Shown here: piece after piece, positions 1 to 5,713 of the stretch | Layout: each line of letters begins with the position of its first letter | How positions within the stretch are numbered: position 1 is the stretch's first letter | Assembly (NCBI GenBank): GCA_027483745.1 | Contig: JAIXTZ010000217.1 | Coordinates: forward strand, 1-8,622 | Source of the DNA: Lysobacteraceae bacterium | GTDB lineage: Bacteria > Pseudomonadota > Gammaproteobacteria > Xanthomonadales > Xanthomonadaceae | Direction of reading: 5' to 3' | Length of the DNA stretch: 8,622 bases | Translations under genes and position numbers: made by a program | The notes under the pieces: model-generated | What the model was told of the DNA's origin: nothing | What the model saw: the letters and a program-made list of their open reading frames with translations, nothing else | Database searches by the model: none

Positions 1-540
1 AAGTGCTCGGGGCACCTCGCCGGCTACGTGCTGCGCCACGGCGGCAGCCCGCTGATGTGGAAGACCGGCCATTCGCTGATCAAGGCGAAGATGAAGGAGA
101 CCGAAGCCGAGCTTGCCGGCGAGATGAGCGGCCACTTCTTCTTCAAGGAGCGCTGGTACGGGTTCGACGACGGCCTCTACGCAGCCGCGCGCCTGCTCGA
201 GATCCTCGCCACCCGCGCGGAGGAGCCGGAAGAGGTCTTCGCCGAGTTGCCCAAGGCCACCAGCACCCCCGAGCTCAAGATCGAGATGCAGGAAGGCCAG
301 CCGCACGCCTTCATCGAGGCGTTCGTCGCGAGCGCGCGCTTCGAGGGGGCCCGCGTCTCAACGATCGATGGCGTGCGCGCCGACTGGCCGGATGGTTGGG
401 GACTCGTGCGGGCATCCAACACCACGCCGATCCTGGTTCTGCGCTTCGAGGCCGACAATGAAACCGCCTTGGCGCGCGTCCAACAGGCGTTCCGCGACGC
501 GATCCTCGCCGTCCGCGGCGATCTGACCCTGCCCTTTTGA
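1..540 (+). CDS. algC: Phosphomannomutase/phosphoglucomutase, C-terminal part (5' end outside window)
   Basis: This enzyme of the alpha-D-phosphohexomutase family interconverts hexose 6-phosphate and hexose 1-phosphate (mannose and glucose) in the cytoplasm, feeding GDP-mannose and UDP-glucose synthesis for polysaccharide and LPS. The frame is open from the first base and 179 residues are visible, ending at TGA 538-540. They match the end of AlgC: TGHSLIK (visible residues 22-28), the sugar-specificity loop GEMSGH (40-45) with the Glu and Ser that contact sugar hydroxyls, FKERWYGFDDG just after it, and the domain 4 phosphate-binding loop RASNTTP (137-143) followed by LVLRFEA. No visible motif is broken. 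The N-terminal half, including the catalytic phosphoserine loop, lies outside the window, so I cannot say whether the protein carries the long N-terminal extension I recall from some Xanthomonadales homologues. It converges on the DUF4124 gene. The family is near certain; algC rather than manB or xanA is a naming choice. Confidence 0.93.
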   Translation, partial: KCSGHLAGYVLRHGGSPLMWKTGHSLIKAKMKETEAELAGEMSGHFFFKERWYGFDDGLYAAARLLEILATRAEEPEEVFAELPKATSTPELKIEMQEGQPHAFIEAFVASARFEGARVSTIDGVRADWPDGWGLVRASNTTPILVLRFEADNETALARVQQAFRDAILAVRGDLTLPF

Positions 541-548
541 CCGACGCC

Positions 549-569
549 AGCCGCGCCGCGCTAGCGGCT
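549..569. terminator. Small hairpin between convergent genes, possible weak bidirectional terminator
   Basis: The 57-nt gap between the convergent phosphohexomutase and DUF4124 genes holds a GC-rich inverted repeat. It can pair either as AGCCGC (549-554) with GCGGCT (564-569), or as a tighter 5-bp stem GCCGC (555-559) and GCGGC (564-568) around the loop GCTA. Neither side has a T-tract, so it lacks half of a classical intrinsic terminator. The convergent position is the main reason to suspect a role. Confidence 0.25.
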
Positions 570-597
570 CCGGCCATCACGCCGTCGCGGATGCGGA

Positions 598-1299
598 TTA
601 CAAGTCTGGAGACATCTCGCGCTCACGGGCGGCTTGGCGCTCGCGAAAGAGCACGACGAGGCGCTCCATCTCTTCGCCAAGCACCTGGCGCTCGGCGGCG
701 CGCTCTACCCGGTCCTGCTCCTGCTTCTGGAGTTCTTCGCGCAGCTCGAAAATGACCTTGGTGGTGCGTTCTGCCACCGGTCGGCCCGCCAGCTCCGCAT
801 CGCCCGCCACGCCAAGCTGCTGGTGCAGGCTGCCGCGCTGGGCATTGATCGCCGCTTCAAGGCTCTCGAGCGTCTCGTCGACGATTTTCTGGCGGTCGGC
901 GTACGCGGCGCGCAGGTCGTCTTCGGTCCGGAAGCTGCTGACTTTCGCCTCTTCGGAGCGTCTCAAGTTATCGAGTCGGGCCTGCTCTTCGGCGGCGCTG
1001 AGGGCGGCTGCCTCGGCGGCACGGCGTTCTTCGGCCGTCATCGCGCGATCGACGGTGCTGCGAACCAAGCCCGTGGTGGCGCTCAGTTCCGCCCGGGCCT
1101 GGTTGACCACGTCGGGCGGCAAGGCGTCGGTGTAGTGGACCTTGCCGCTGGAGTCCGTCCAGCGGTACAGCTTCTTCTCCGCCGTCGCGTCGGTGCGCTG
1201 TGCCAACACGGGGCCGACGGCCATCGGTAGCGCGGCCAGGAGGGCGATCACCAGCGTGGCGTGCCGCATCATGCGGCGGTCGGGGGCGATACGGGCCAT
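598..1299 (-). CDS. Secreted DUF4124 domain protein with coiled coil
   Basis: This is a predicted exported protein of 233 residues and unknown function. An N-terminal signal peptide is visible: basic residues (R8, R9, R12), a hydrophobic core at about 15-31, and a likely cleavage after VLA (31-33), putting the mature chain in the periplasm. Residues 42-64 carry the DUF4124 signature (LYRWTDSSGKVHYTDALPP), a short domain common at the N-terminus of proteobacterial envelope proteins. The rest (about 85-160 and 178-228) is rich in Ala, Glu, Arg and Gln and looks like alpha-helical coiled coil. It follows pyrE with a 6-nt gap. GGATGA at the pyrE stop can act as Shine-Dalgarno for the ATG at 1299, which is why I prefer that start over the ATGs at 1272 and 1269, which have no visible SD; either of those would still leave a signal peptide. 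Co-transcription with pyrE is likely; a functional link is not shown. Confidence 0.85.
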   Translation of the reverse strand: MARIAPDRRMMRHATLVIALLAALPMAVGPVLAQRTDATAEKKLYRWTDSSGKVHYTDALPPDVVNQARAELSATTGLVRSTVDRAMTAEERRAAEAAALSAAEEQARLDNLRRSEEAKVSSFRTEDDLRAAYADRQKIVDETLESLEAAINAQRGSLHQQLGVAGDAELAGRPVAERTTKVIFELREELQKQEQDRVERAAERQVLGEEMERLVVLFRERQAAREREMSPDL

Positions 1300-1305
1300 G
1301 TCAGA

Positions 1306-1956
1306 TCATCCGTCGATCGAACCGTAAGCCGCACGATACGCCAGCAGGCGCTCGCGATGCAGGGTCAGTTCCGGCCGGTCGGCGACGAAGGTGAACAGGT
1401 CGTCCAGCCGGGCGACGGAGACCACCGGCACGCCCAGCGCCGCCGAGGCCTCCTGGGCCGCGGAACGCTGGCCTTCCGCGCCGCGCTCCTGGCGGTCCAG
1501 CGCGATCAGCACGCCGCAGGGCGTGCCGCCCGCGGCGCGGATGATCTCGACCGACTCGCGGACGGCGGTGCCGGCGGTGATCACGTCGTCGACGATCAGC
1601 ACGCGGCCCTTCAGCGAGGCGCCGATCAGGGTGCCGCCCTCGCCGTGGGTCTTGGCTTCCTTCCGGTTGAAGGCCACCGGCACGTCGCGGCCGCGCTTGG
1701 CCAGCGCCATCGCCAGCGCCGTGGCCAGCGGGATGCCCTTGTAGGCGGGGCCGAACAGCATGTCGAACGCCACACCGCTCTCCAGCAGCGCCTCGGCGTA
1801 GCAGTCGGCCAGGCCTGAGAGCGTGGCGCCGGTGTTGAACTGCCCGGCATTGAAGAAGTACGGGCTGGTGCGGCCCGACTTCAGGTGGAACTCGCCGAAG
1901 CGCAGCGCTTCCGCGCGCAGCGACAGGGTGAGGAAAGCTTGGCGGTAGGCGCTCAC
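1306..1956 (-). CDS. pyrE: Orotate phosphoribosyltransferase
   Basis: PyrE joins orotate to PRPP to give orotidine 5'-monophosphate and pyrophosphate, the fifth step of pyrimidine synthesis in the cytoplasm; it works as a dimer with shared active sites. From the GTG at 1956 the product is 216 residues, close to the usual 213 or so. Visible signatures are FHLKSGRTSPYFFNAG (23-38), the flexible catalytic loop RKEAKTHGEGG (98-108) with the conserved Arg, Lys and His, and the PRPP-binding motif VLIVDDVITAGTA (119-131) with its two adjacent Asp. The start is chosen because homology begins about there and GGAG lies 5 nt upstream; the open frame continues upstream to 2061 but that part is Cys/Arg-rich and unlike the family. 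It is the first gene of a minus-strand pair with the DUF4124 gene and is divergent from the xth-type gene. I see no attenuator with a T-run in its leader. Confidence 0.96.
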   Translation of the reverse strand: MSAYRQAFLTLSLRAEALRFGEFHLKSGRTSPYFFNAGQFNTGATLSGLADCYAEALLESGVAFDMLFGPAYKGIPLATALAMALAKRGRDVPVAFNRKEAKTHGEGGTLIGASLKGRVLIVDDVITAGTAVRESVEIIRAAGGTPCGVLIALDRQERGAEGQRSAAQEASAALGVPVVSVARLDDLFTFVADRPELTLHRERLLAYRAAYGSIDG

Positions 1957-1961
1957 GCGGG

Positions 1962-1965
1962 CTCC
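1962..1965 (-). promoter_or_regulatory. Ribosome binding site deciding the pyrE GTG start
   Basis: On the minus strand GGAG lies 5 nt before the GTG at 1956. It supports the 216-residue pyrE product over longer versions starting further upstream, none of which resembles PyrE in the added part. Confidence 0.6.
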
Positions 1966-2045
1966 GGCATCGGTCGGACAGGCCGTCAGGCTAGCGGAAA
2001 GCCCATTCGCCGCGCATCTGCAAGGCTGCAACGCGCGGCGGCACG

Positions 2046-2067
2046 GCCGGATCGGCGACAATCCGGC
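2046..2067. repeat. 7-bp inverted repeat in the pyrE/xth divergent region
   Basis: GCCGGAT (2046-2052) and ATCCGGC (2061-2067) are perfect inverted arms around an 8-nt loop. The repeat covers GACAAT (2057-2062), the only -10-like hexamer I see before the xth-type gene, though no good -35 pairs with it. It could be an operator, a leader hairpin, or chance in GC-rich DNA. The rest of 1957-2090 shows no coding potential and no clear promoter for pyrE. Confidence 0.3.
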
Positions 2068-2090
2068 TCTGATCCTTGGCCCTTCTTTCC

Positions 2091-2861
2091 ATGCGCATTT
2101 GCAGCTTCAACGCCAACGGCCTCCGCTCCGCGGCCAGCAAGGGATTCTTCGCCTGGTTCGCCGATGCCGGCATCGACGTGCTGTGCGTGCAGGAGACCAA
2201 GGCGCAGGAGCACCAGCTGGCCGACGCGTTGTTCCGGCCGGCGGGTTGGCACGTGGCCTTCCGCGATGCATCGACGAAGAAGGGCTACTCGGGCGTGGCG
2301 GTCTACAGCCGCGCGAAGCCGGACGCTTACGCCACCGGCCTCGGCTGGGCGCCGTTCGACGAAGAGGGGCGCTGGCTGGAAGCCCGGTTCGGCAATTTGT
2401 CCGTCGTTTCCCTGTACTTGCCGTCCGGCAGCTCGGGCGACGAGCGCCAGGGCTTCAAGTTCGAGGTGATGCGCTGGTTCCGCCCACAGTTGCAGGCACT
2501 GCTGGCCACCGGGCGCGATGTCGTGGTTTGCGGCGACTGGAACATCGCGCACACGCCGAAGGACATCCGCAACGCCAAGTCCAATGAGAAGAACTCCGGC
2601 TTCCTGCCCGAGGAGCGTGCCTGGCTGACGGCGCTTCTCGAGGAGGACGGCTGGGTCGACGCCTACCGGCGCCTGCGCCCGGACGGGCAGGACTACACGT
2701 GGTGGAGCCAGCGCGGCGCGGCGCGGGCCAAGAACGTGGGCTGGCGCATCGATTACCAGCTGGTCAGCCCCGGTCTGGCGTCGCGGCTGAAGGATTGCGC
2801 GATCCACCCGGAGCCGCGCTTCTCCGACCACGCGCCCTTCGTCGTCGACTATGCCGACTGA
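2091..2861 (+). CDS. xth: Exodeoxyribonuclease III / AP endonuclease (ExoA/Xth family)
   Basis: This Mg-dependent nuclease of the EEP superfamily repairs DNA by cleaving at abasic sites and removing blocked 3' ends. The product is 256 residues, normal for the family. The active-site set is complete: N7 (SFNANGLR), E35 (QETK), Y109 (LYLPSG), D149 and N151 (GDWNIAH), D221 (RIDYQLVS), and the D246-H247 pair (SDHAP). The segment SNEKNSGFLPEER (164-176) resembles Bacillus ExoA and Neisseria NApe/NExo rather than E. coli XthA. G170 in it aligns, as I recall, with the small residue found in true AP endonucleases where NExo has His. The ATG at 2091 matches the family start MRICSFN; the upstream bases are pyrimidine-rich with no Shine-Dalgarno, so initiation may be weak. 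Its last 11 nt overlap ampG, so the two are probably co-transcribed. The subfamily name (exoA versus xthA) is uncertain. Confidence 0.93.
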   Translation: MRICSFNANGLRSAASKGFFAWFADAGIDVLCVQETKAQEHQLADALFRPAGWHVAFRDASTKKGYSGVAVYSRAKPDAYATGLGWAPFDEEGRWLEARFGNLSVVSLYLPSGSSGDERQGFKFEVMRWFRPQLQALLATGRDVVVCGDWNIAHTPKDIRNAKSNEKNSGFLPEERAWLTALLEEDGWVDAYRRLRPDGQDYTWWSQRGAARAKNVGWRIDYQLVSPGLASRLKDCAIHPEPRFSDHAPFVVDYAD

Positions 2862-4209
2862 TTCGACCACGTCCTCGACGCCGGTAGCGACCCCGCGCCC
2901 GGGCTGGCGCGAGGTGCTGCGCGGCGTTCGCGACCCGAAGGTCGCCCTGCTGCTCGTGCTCGGCCTCGCCGCGGGCCTGCCCTTCATGCTGGTCGGCAAC
3001 ACGCTCGGCTTCTGGCTGCGCACCGAGGGCATCGAGCTCGGAGCCATCGGCTTCCTATCGTGGGTCGGCATCGCCTACTCGGTGAAATTCCTGTGGGCCC
3101 CGGTCGTCGACCGCACCACGGTGCCGCTGCTCGGCCGTCTTGGCCGGCGCCGCGGCTGGCTGCTGCTGGCGCAGGGCGGGGTGGTGCTCGGACTGCTGGC
3201 GATGGCCCTCCTCACGCCGAAGGGCCACCTGCAGCTGTTCGGGGCGATCGCGCTGGGCGTGGCGCTGGCCTCCGCCACGCAGGACATCGTCATCGACGCC
3301 TGGCGCATCGAGTGCGCCGAAAGCAGCGACCAGTTGGCGATCCTCAGCGCCGCCTACCAGCTTGGCTATCGCACGGCGCTGCTGCTGACCGATGCGCTGA
3401 TCTTCCTGGTGGCCGCCCAGGTCGGCTGGGCCTCGTCCTACGCCGCCTTCGCGGCCATGGCCTTCGCCGCGCTGGTCGTGGTGCTGTTCGTGGGCGAACC
3501 GCGCAGCACGGGGCCATCGACGGTCGGCCTTCCGCCGCTGTGGACGCCGCGCGGGCTGTACGACGCGATCCTTGGCCCCTTCATCGCCTTCTTCCGCCAA
3601 CACCGGCAGATGGCGCTGGCCGTGCTCGCGGCGATCAGCCTGTATCGGCTCGCGGATTTCGTCATGGGGCCGATGGCGAACCCGCTGTATGCCGACCTCG
3701 GCATCGTCGAGCAAACGATCGGCAAGGTGCGCGGCGGCATCGGCCTCGCGGCCACGTTCCTCGGCACCGCGGCGGCCGGCGTGGCCGCTCTGCGCCTTGG
3801 CCTGTTCCCCACACTACTGCTGGGCGCCGTGCTGGGACCGTTGTCGAACCTGGCCTTCGCGTGGCTCGCCTTGTCCGGCGCGGACACCGTCGTGTTCGGC
3901 ATCGCCATGGCGATCGACAACTTCAGTGCCGGTTTCGCCGGCATTGCGCTGATCGCTTACATGTCGAGTCTCACCAACGTCGGCTACACCGCCACCCAGT
4001 ACGCGCTGCTGAGTTCGTTCTACGCCCTGCTCGGCAAGGTGATGAAGGGCTTTTCCGGCGTCATCGTCGAGACGCTCGCCCAGACGCGGCCGCTGATGGA
4101 GGCCTATGCCCTGTTCTTTGCCGGCACCGCAGCGCTGGCCCTGCCCGCGATCGCGCTGGTGGCGTGGCTAGCGCGCCATACACCCCCGGGCGTAAGCTCA
4201 AAGGCCTGA
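2851..4209 (+). CDS. ampG: AmpG family muropeptide permease (MFS)
   Basis: AmpG is a proton-driven inner-membrane transporter that brings GlcNAc-1,6-anhydroMurNAc peptides from the periplasm into the cytoplasm for murein recycling; in many gammaproteobacteria it also controls AmpC beta-lactamase induction. The 452-residue product has about a dozen hydrophobic segments beginning near residue 31. Family motifs are clear: SATQDIVIDAWR (141-152) after the fourth segment, LYRLADFVMGP (264-274), DNFSAGFAG (356-364), and SSLTNVGYTATQYALLSS (372-389), the counterpart of the CNxxxSATQFALLSA region of E. coli AmpG. The start ATG lies inside the xth-type gene (11-nt overlap, ATG 2851 to TGA 2861) with no good Shine-Dalgarno, which suggests translational coupling. 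It is shorter than the 491 residues of E. coli AmpG. The nearby anmK and M23 genes support a murein-recycling role. No AmpR- or beta-lactamase-like gene is in the window. Substrate range is inferred from family. Confidence 0.92.
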   Translation: MPTDSTTSSTPVATPRPGWREVLRGVRDPKVALLLVLGLAAGLPFMLVGNTLGFWLRTEGIELGAIGFLSWVGIAYSVKFLWAPVVDRTTVPLLGRLGRRRGWLLLAQGGVVLGLLAMALLTPKGHLQLFGAIALGVALASATQDIVIDAWRIECAESSDQLAILSAAYQLGYRTALLLTDALIFLVAAQVGWASSYAAFAAMAFAALVVVLFVGEPRSTGPSTVGLPPLWTPRGLYDAILGPFIAFFRQHRQMALAVLAAISLYRLADFVMGPMANPLYADLGIVEQTIGKVRGGIGLAATFLGTAAAGVAALRLGLFPTLLLGAVLGPLSNLAFAWLALSGADTVVFGIAMAIDNFSAGFAGIALIAYMSSLTNVGYTATQYALLSSFYALLGKVMKGFSGVIVETLAQTRPLMEAYALFFAGTAALALPAIALVAWLARHTPPGVSSKA

Positions 4210-4237
4210 TCCCTTCCTCGGAGCGCGGCCCGCCCCC

Positions 4238-4522
4238 ATGGCCGATTTCCTCGTCCGCGACATCGATGAGCGTGTGGCCGAAAGGCTCAAAGAGCTGGCC
4301 CGTCAGAAGGGCTGGCCACTCAACGACGTGATCCTGCACCTGCTCAAGCAGGCGCTCGGCATGGCCGAGCCGGAGCCGCCGCCGGTGCCGGGCGACATCG
4401 CCCGCCTGCGTGGCGCGTGGAACGACGAGGAAGCCCGCGCGTTCTACGAAGCGATGAACGCGATGACCGATCTGCCCGACGACGCGCCGGCGTACACACG
4501 CAATCCCACCGAAGGCAGTTGA
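4238..4522 (+). CDS. Small ribbon-helix-helix-like protein (FitA/Arc-type fold), no toxin partner
   Basis: This 94-residue protein has an N-terminal half that looks like a ribbon-helix-helix DNA-binding domain: a predicted beta strand at 2-8 (ADFLVRD), a helix at 10-24 (rich in Glu, Arg, Lys), a turn at KGWPLND (24-30) and a second helix at 30-41. This is the layout of FitA-like antitoxins and Arc/MetJ repressors. The remainder is a Pro-rich linker (44-52) and an acidic tail (WNDEEARAFYEAMNAM, 61-76) ending in a loose polar stretch. FitA-type antitoxins normally precede a PIN-domain toxin, but the next gene is anmK on the opposite strand, with only 15 nt between stops. It starts 28 nt after ampG, with GGAG at 4220-4223 unusually far (14 nt) from the ATG. 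It may be a regulator of its own operon or a protein-binding adaptor. The gene itself is likely real; the fold is inferred from pattern and the function is unknown. Confidence 0.75.
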   Translation: MADFLVRDIDERVAERLKELARQKGWPLNDVILHLLKQALGMAEPEPPPVPGDIARLRGAWNDEEARAFYEAMNAMTDLPDDAPAYTRNPTEGS

Positions 4523-4537
4523 GCCCGATCGGCGGGT

Positions 4538-5707
4538 TCAGTCGCCGCGACGCCCCGGAACGATCACGCCCAGCACGCGCGGCCCCGCGGCCCCCGTCAC
4601 CTCCGGACGATTGCCCGGCCGCCGCTCGAGGGTCTGCCAAGCCAACCAAGCGAAGCCCGAGGCCTCGACCGCATCGGGGTCGATCCCGTGCTCGGCGCTG
4701 CTTTCCACCACCACGCCCGGCAGCATCGCGGCGAGACGCGCCATGAGCAGGGCGTTGTGCACGCCACCGCCGCAGGCGACCAGCCGTGTCGTTCCCGGCT
4801 GCGTGGCCTGCAGGGCATCGACGATGCTGCGGGCGCTGAATTCCACCAGCGTCGCCTGCACGTCCTGCGCTGCCTCGCCACCCCCCAGGCGCGCGCGCAG
4901 CCAGCCGAGGTGGAACTGGTCGCGGCCGCTGCTCTTCGGCGGCGGCAGGGCCAGCCACGGTTCGGCGAGGCAGCGCTGCAGCAGCGCCGGAAGCACGCGC
5001 CCGGTGGCTCCCCAGGCCCCGCCGGCGTCGTAGGCGTGACCGGTGTGCTCAAGACACCACGCGTCCATCAGCCCGTTCGCCGGGCCGGTGTCGAAGCCGC
5101 GCACCGGGCCATCCGGAGGCAACAGCGTCAGGTTGCCGATGCCGCCGAGGTTGAGCACTGCGCGCACTTCGCCCGGATGGCCGAGCACGGCCGCATGGAA
5201 CGCGGGCATCAGGGGCGCGCCTTCGCCCCCCGCGGCCACGTCGCGGCGGCGGAAATCGGCGACGACGTCGCAGCCCGTGCGCTCGGCGATGACGTTCGGG
5301 TCGCCCACCTGCAGCGTGAAGCGATGCGGGGGTCGGGGTCGATGGCGGAGGGTTTGGCCGTGCGAACCGATCGCCCGCACGTCGGCGGGAGACAGTCCGG
5401 CTTCGGCCATCAAGGCGTCGGCGGCTTGTGCGAATGCCTCGCCGATGGCGGTGTCCAGCGCGCCGAATTCATCGAGATCCAACCGGGCATCGACCTGCGA
5501 GACCCGCAGGATCGTGGCCCGAAGCGCGGGCGGGTAGGGCGTGGTGCGGGCGTGGGCCACTGCGATGCGCGGGGTTGCGCCCGGCGCTTCCTTCGAGACC
5601 GTCAACAGCGCGGCATCGATGCCGTCGGCGCTGGTTCCGGAAATGAGCCCGATAAATCGCGCTGTCGAGGGTCCCGAGACGTTCGGGCCGGCGTCGGGCG
5701 TCGGCAC
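4538..5707 (-). CDS. anmK: Anhydro-N-acetylmuramic acid kinase
   Basis: AnmK opens the 1,6-anhydro ring of anhMurNAc and phosphorylates it with ATP to give MurNAc 6-phosphate, a cytoplasmic step of murein recycling that follows AmpG import. The product is 389 residues; E. coli AnmK is 369. Motifs in order: the phosphate loop GLISGTSADGID (20-31), SHGQTLRH (115-122), ADFRRRDVAAGGEGAPL (150-166), NLGGIGN (186-192), FDTGPAN (205-211) with D206, which I align with the catalytic base described for the Pseudomonas enzyme (the usual sequence is GPGN, here Ala), KSSGRDQF (258-265), CGGGVHN (312-318) and DAVEASGFAWLA (345-356). The start is GTG, 6 nt after the M23 stop and in the same frame, without a clear Shine-Dalgarno; it is the first possible start after that stop and adds about 12 residues before the usual beginning RFIGL. 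Translation is probably coupled to the peptidase gene. Confidence 0.95.
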   Translation of the reverse strand: MPTPDAGPNVSGPSTARFIGLISGTSADGIDAALLTVSKEAPGATPRIAVAHARTTPYPPALRATILRVSQVDARLDLDEFGALDTAIGEAFAQAADALMAEAGLSPADVRAIGSHGQTLRHRPRPPHRFTLQVGDPNVIAERTGCDVVADFRRRDVAAGGEGAPLMPAFHAAVLGHPGEVRAVLNLGGIGNLTLLPPDGPVRGFDTGPANGLMDAWCLEHTGHAYDAGGAWGATGRVLPALLQRCLAEPWLALPPPKSSGRDQFHLGWLRARLGGGEAAQDVQATLVEFSARSIVDALQATQPGTTRLVACGGGVHNALLMARLAAMLPGVVVESSAEHGIDPDAVEASGFAWLAWQTLERRPGNRPEVTGAAGPRVLGVIVPGRRGD

Positions 5708-5713
5708 GAGCGG

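Noticed and set aside
1957..2061. N-terminal extension of pyrE by 35 residues
   Set aside because: The added part is Cys/Arg-rich and unlike PyrE, while the GTG at 1956 has GGAG at 5 nt and gives the normal family length.
2076..2090. TTG start for the nuclease gene, five codons upstream
   Set aside because: The family begins at the MRICSFN position encoded from the ATG at 2091, and the TTG has no Shine-Dalgarno either.
1986..3071. Long open frame of 361 codons on the minus strand over the nuclease gene and the start of ampG
   Set aside because: It is antisense to two genes with intact motifs, its residue composition is the Arg/Ala/Pro/Gly-rich type produced by GC-rich antisense frames, and it shows no domain I recognise.
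4238..4522. A complete toxin-antitoxin module
   Set aside because: No second small gene lies on either side; the neighbours are ampG and anmK with short gaps.
4522..4538. Hairpin between the RHH-like gene and anmK (AGCCCG with CGGGTT)
   Set aside because: The stem is 6 bp with a G-T wobble on one strand and a mismatch on the other, and no T-run follows, so I do not call a terminator.
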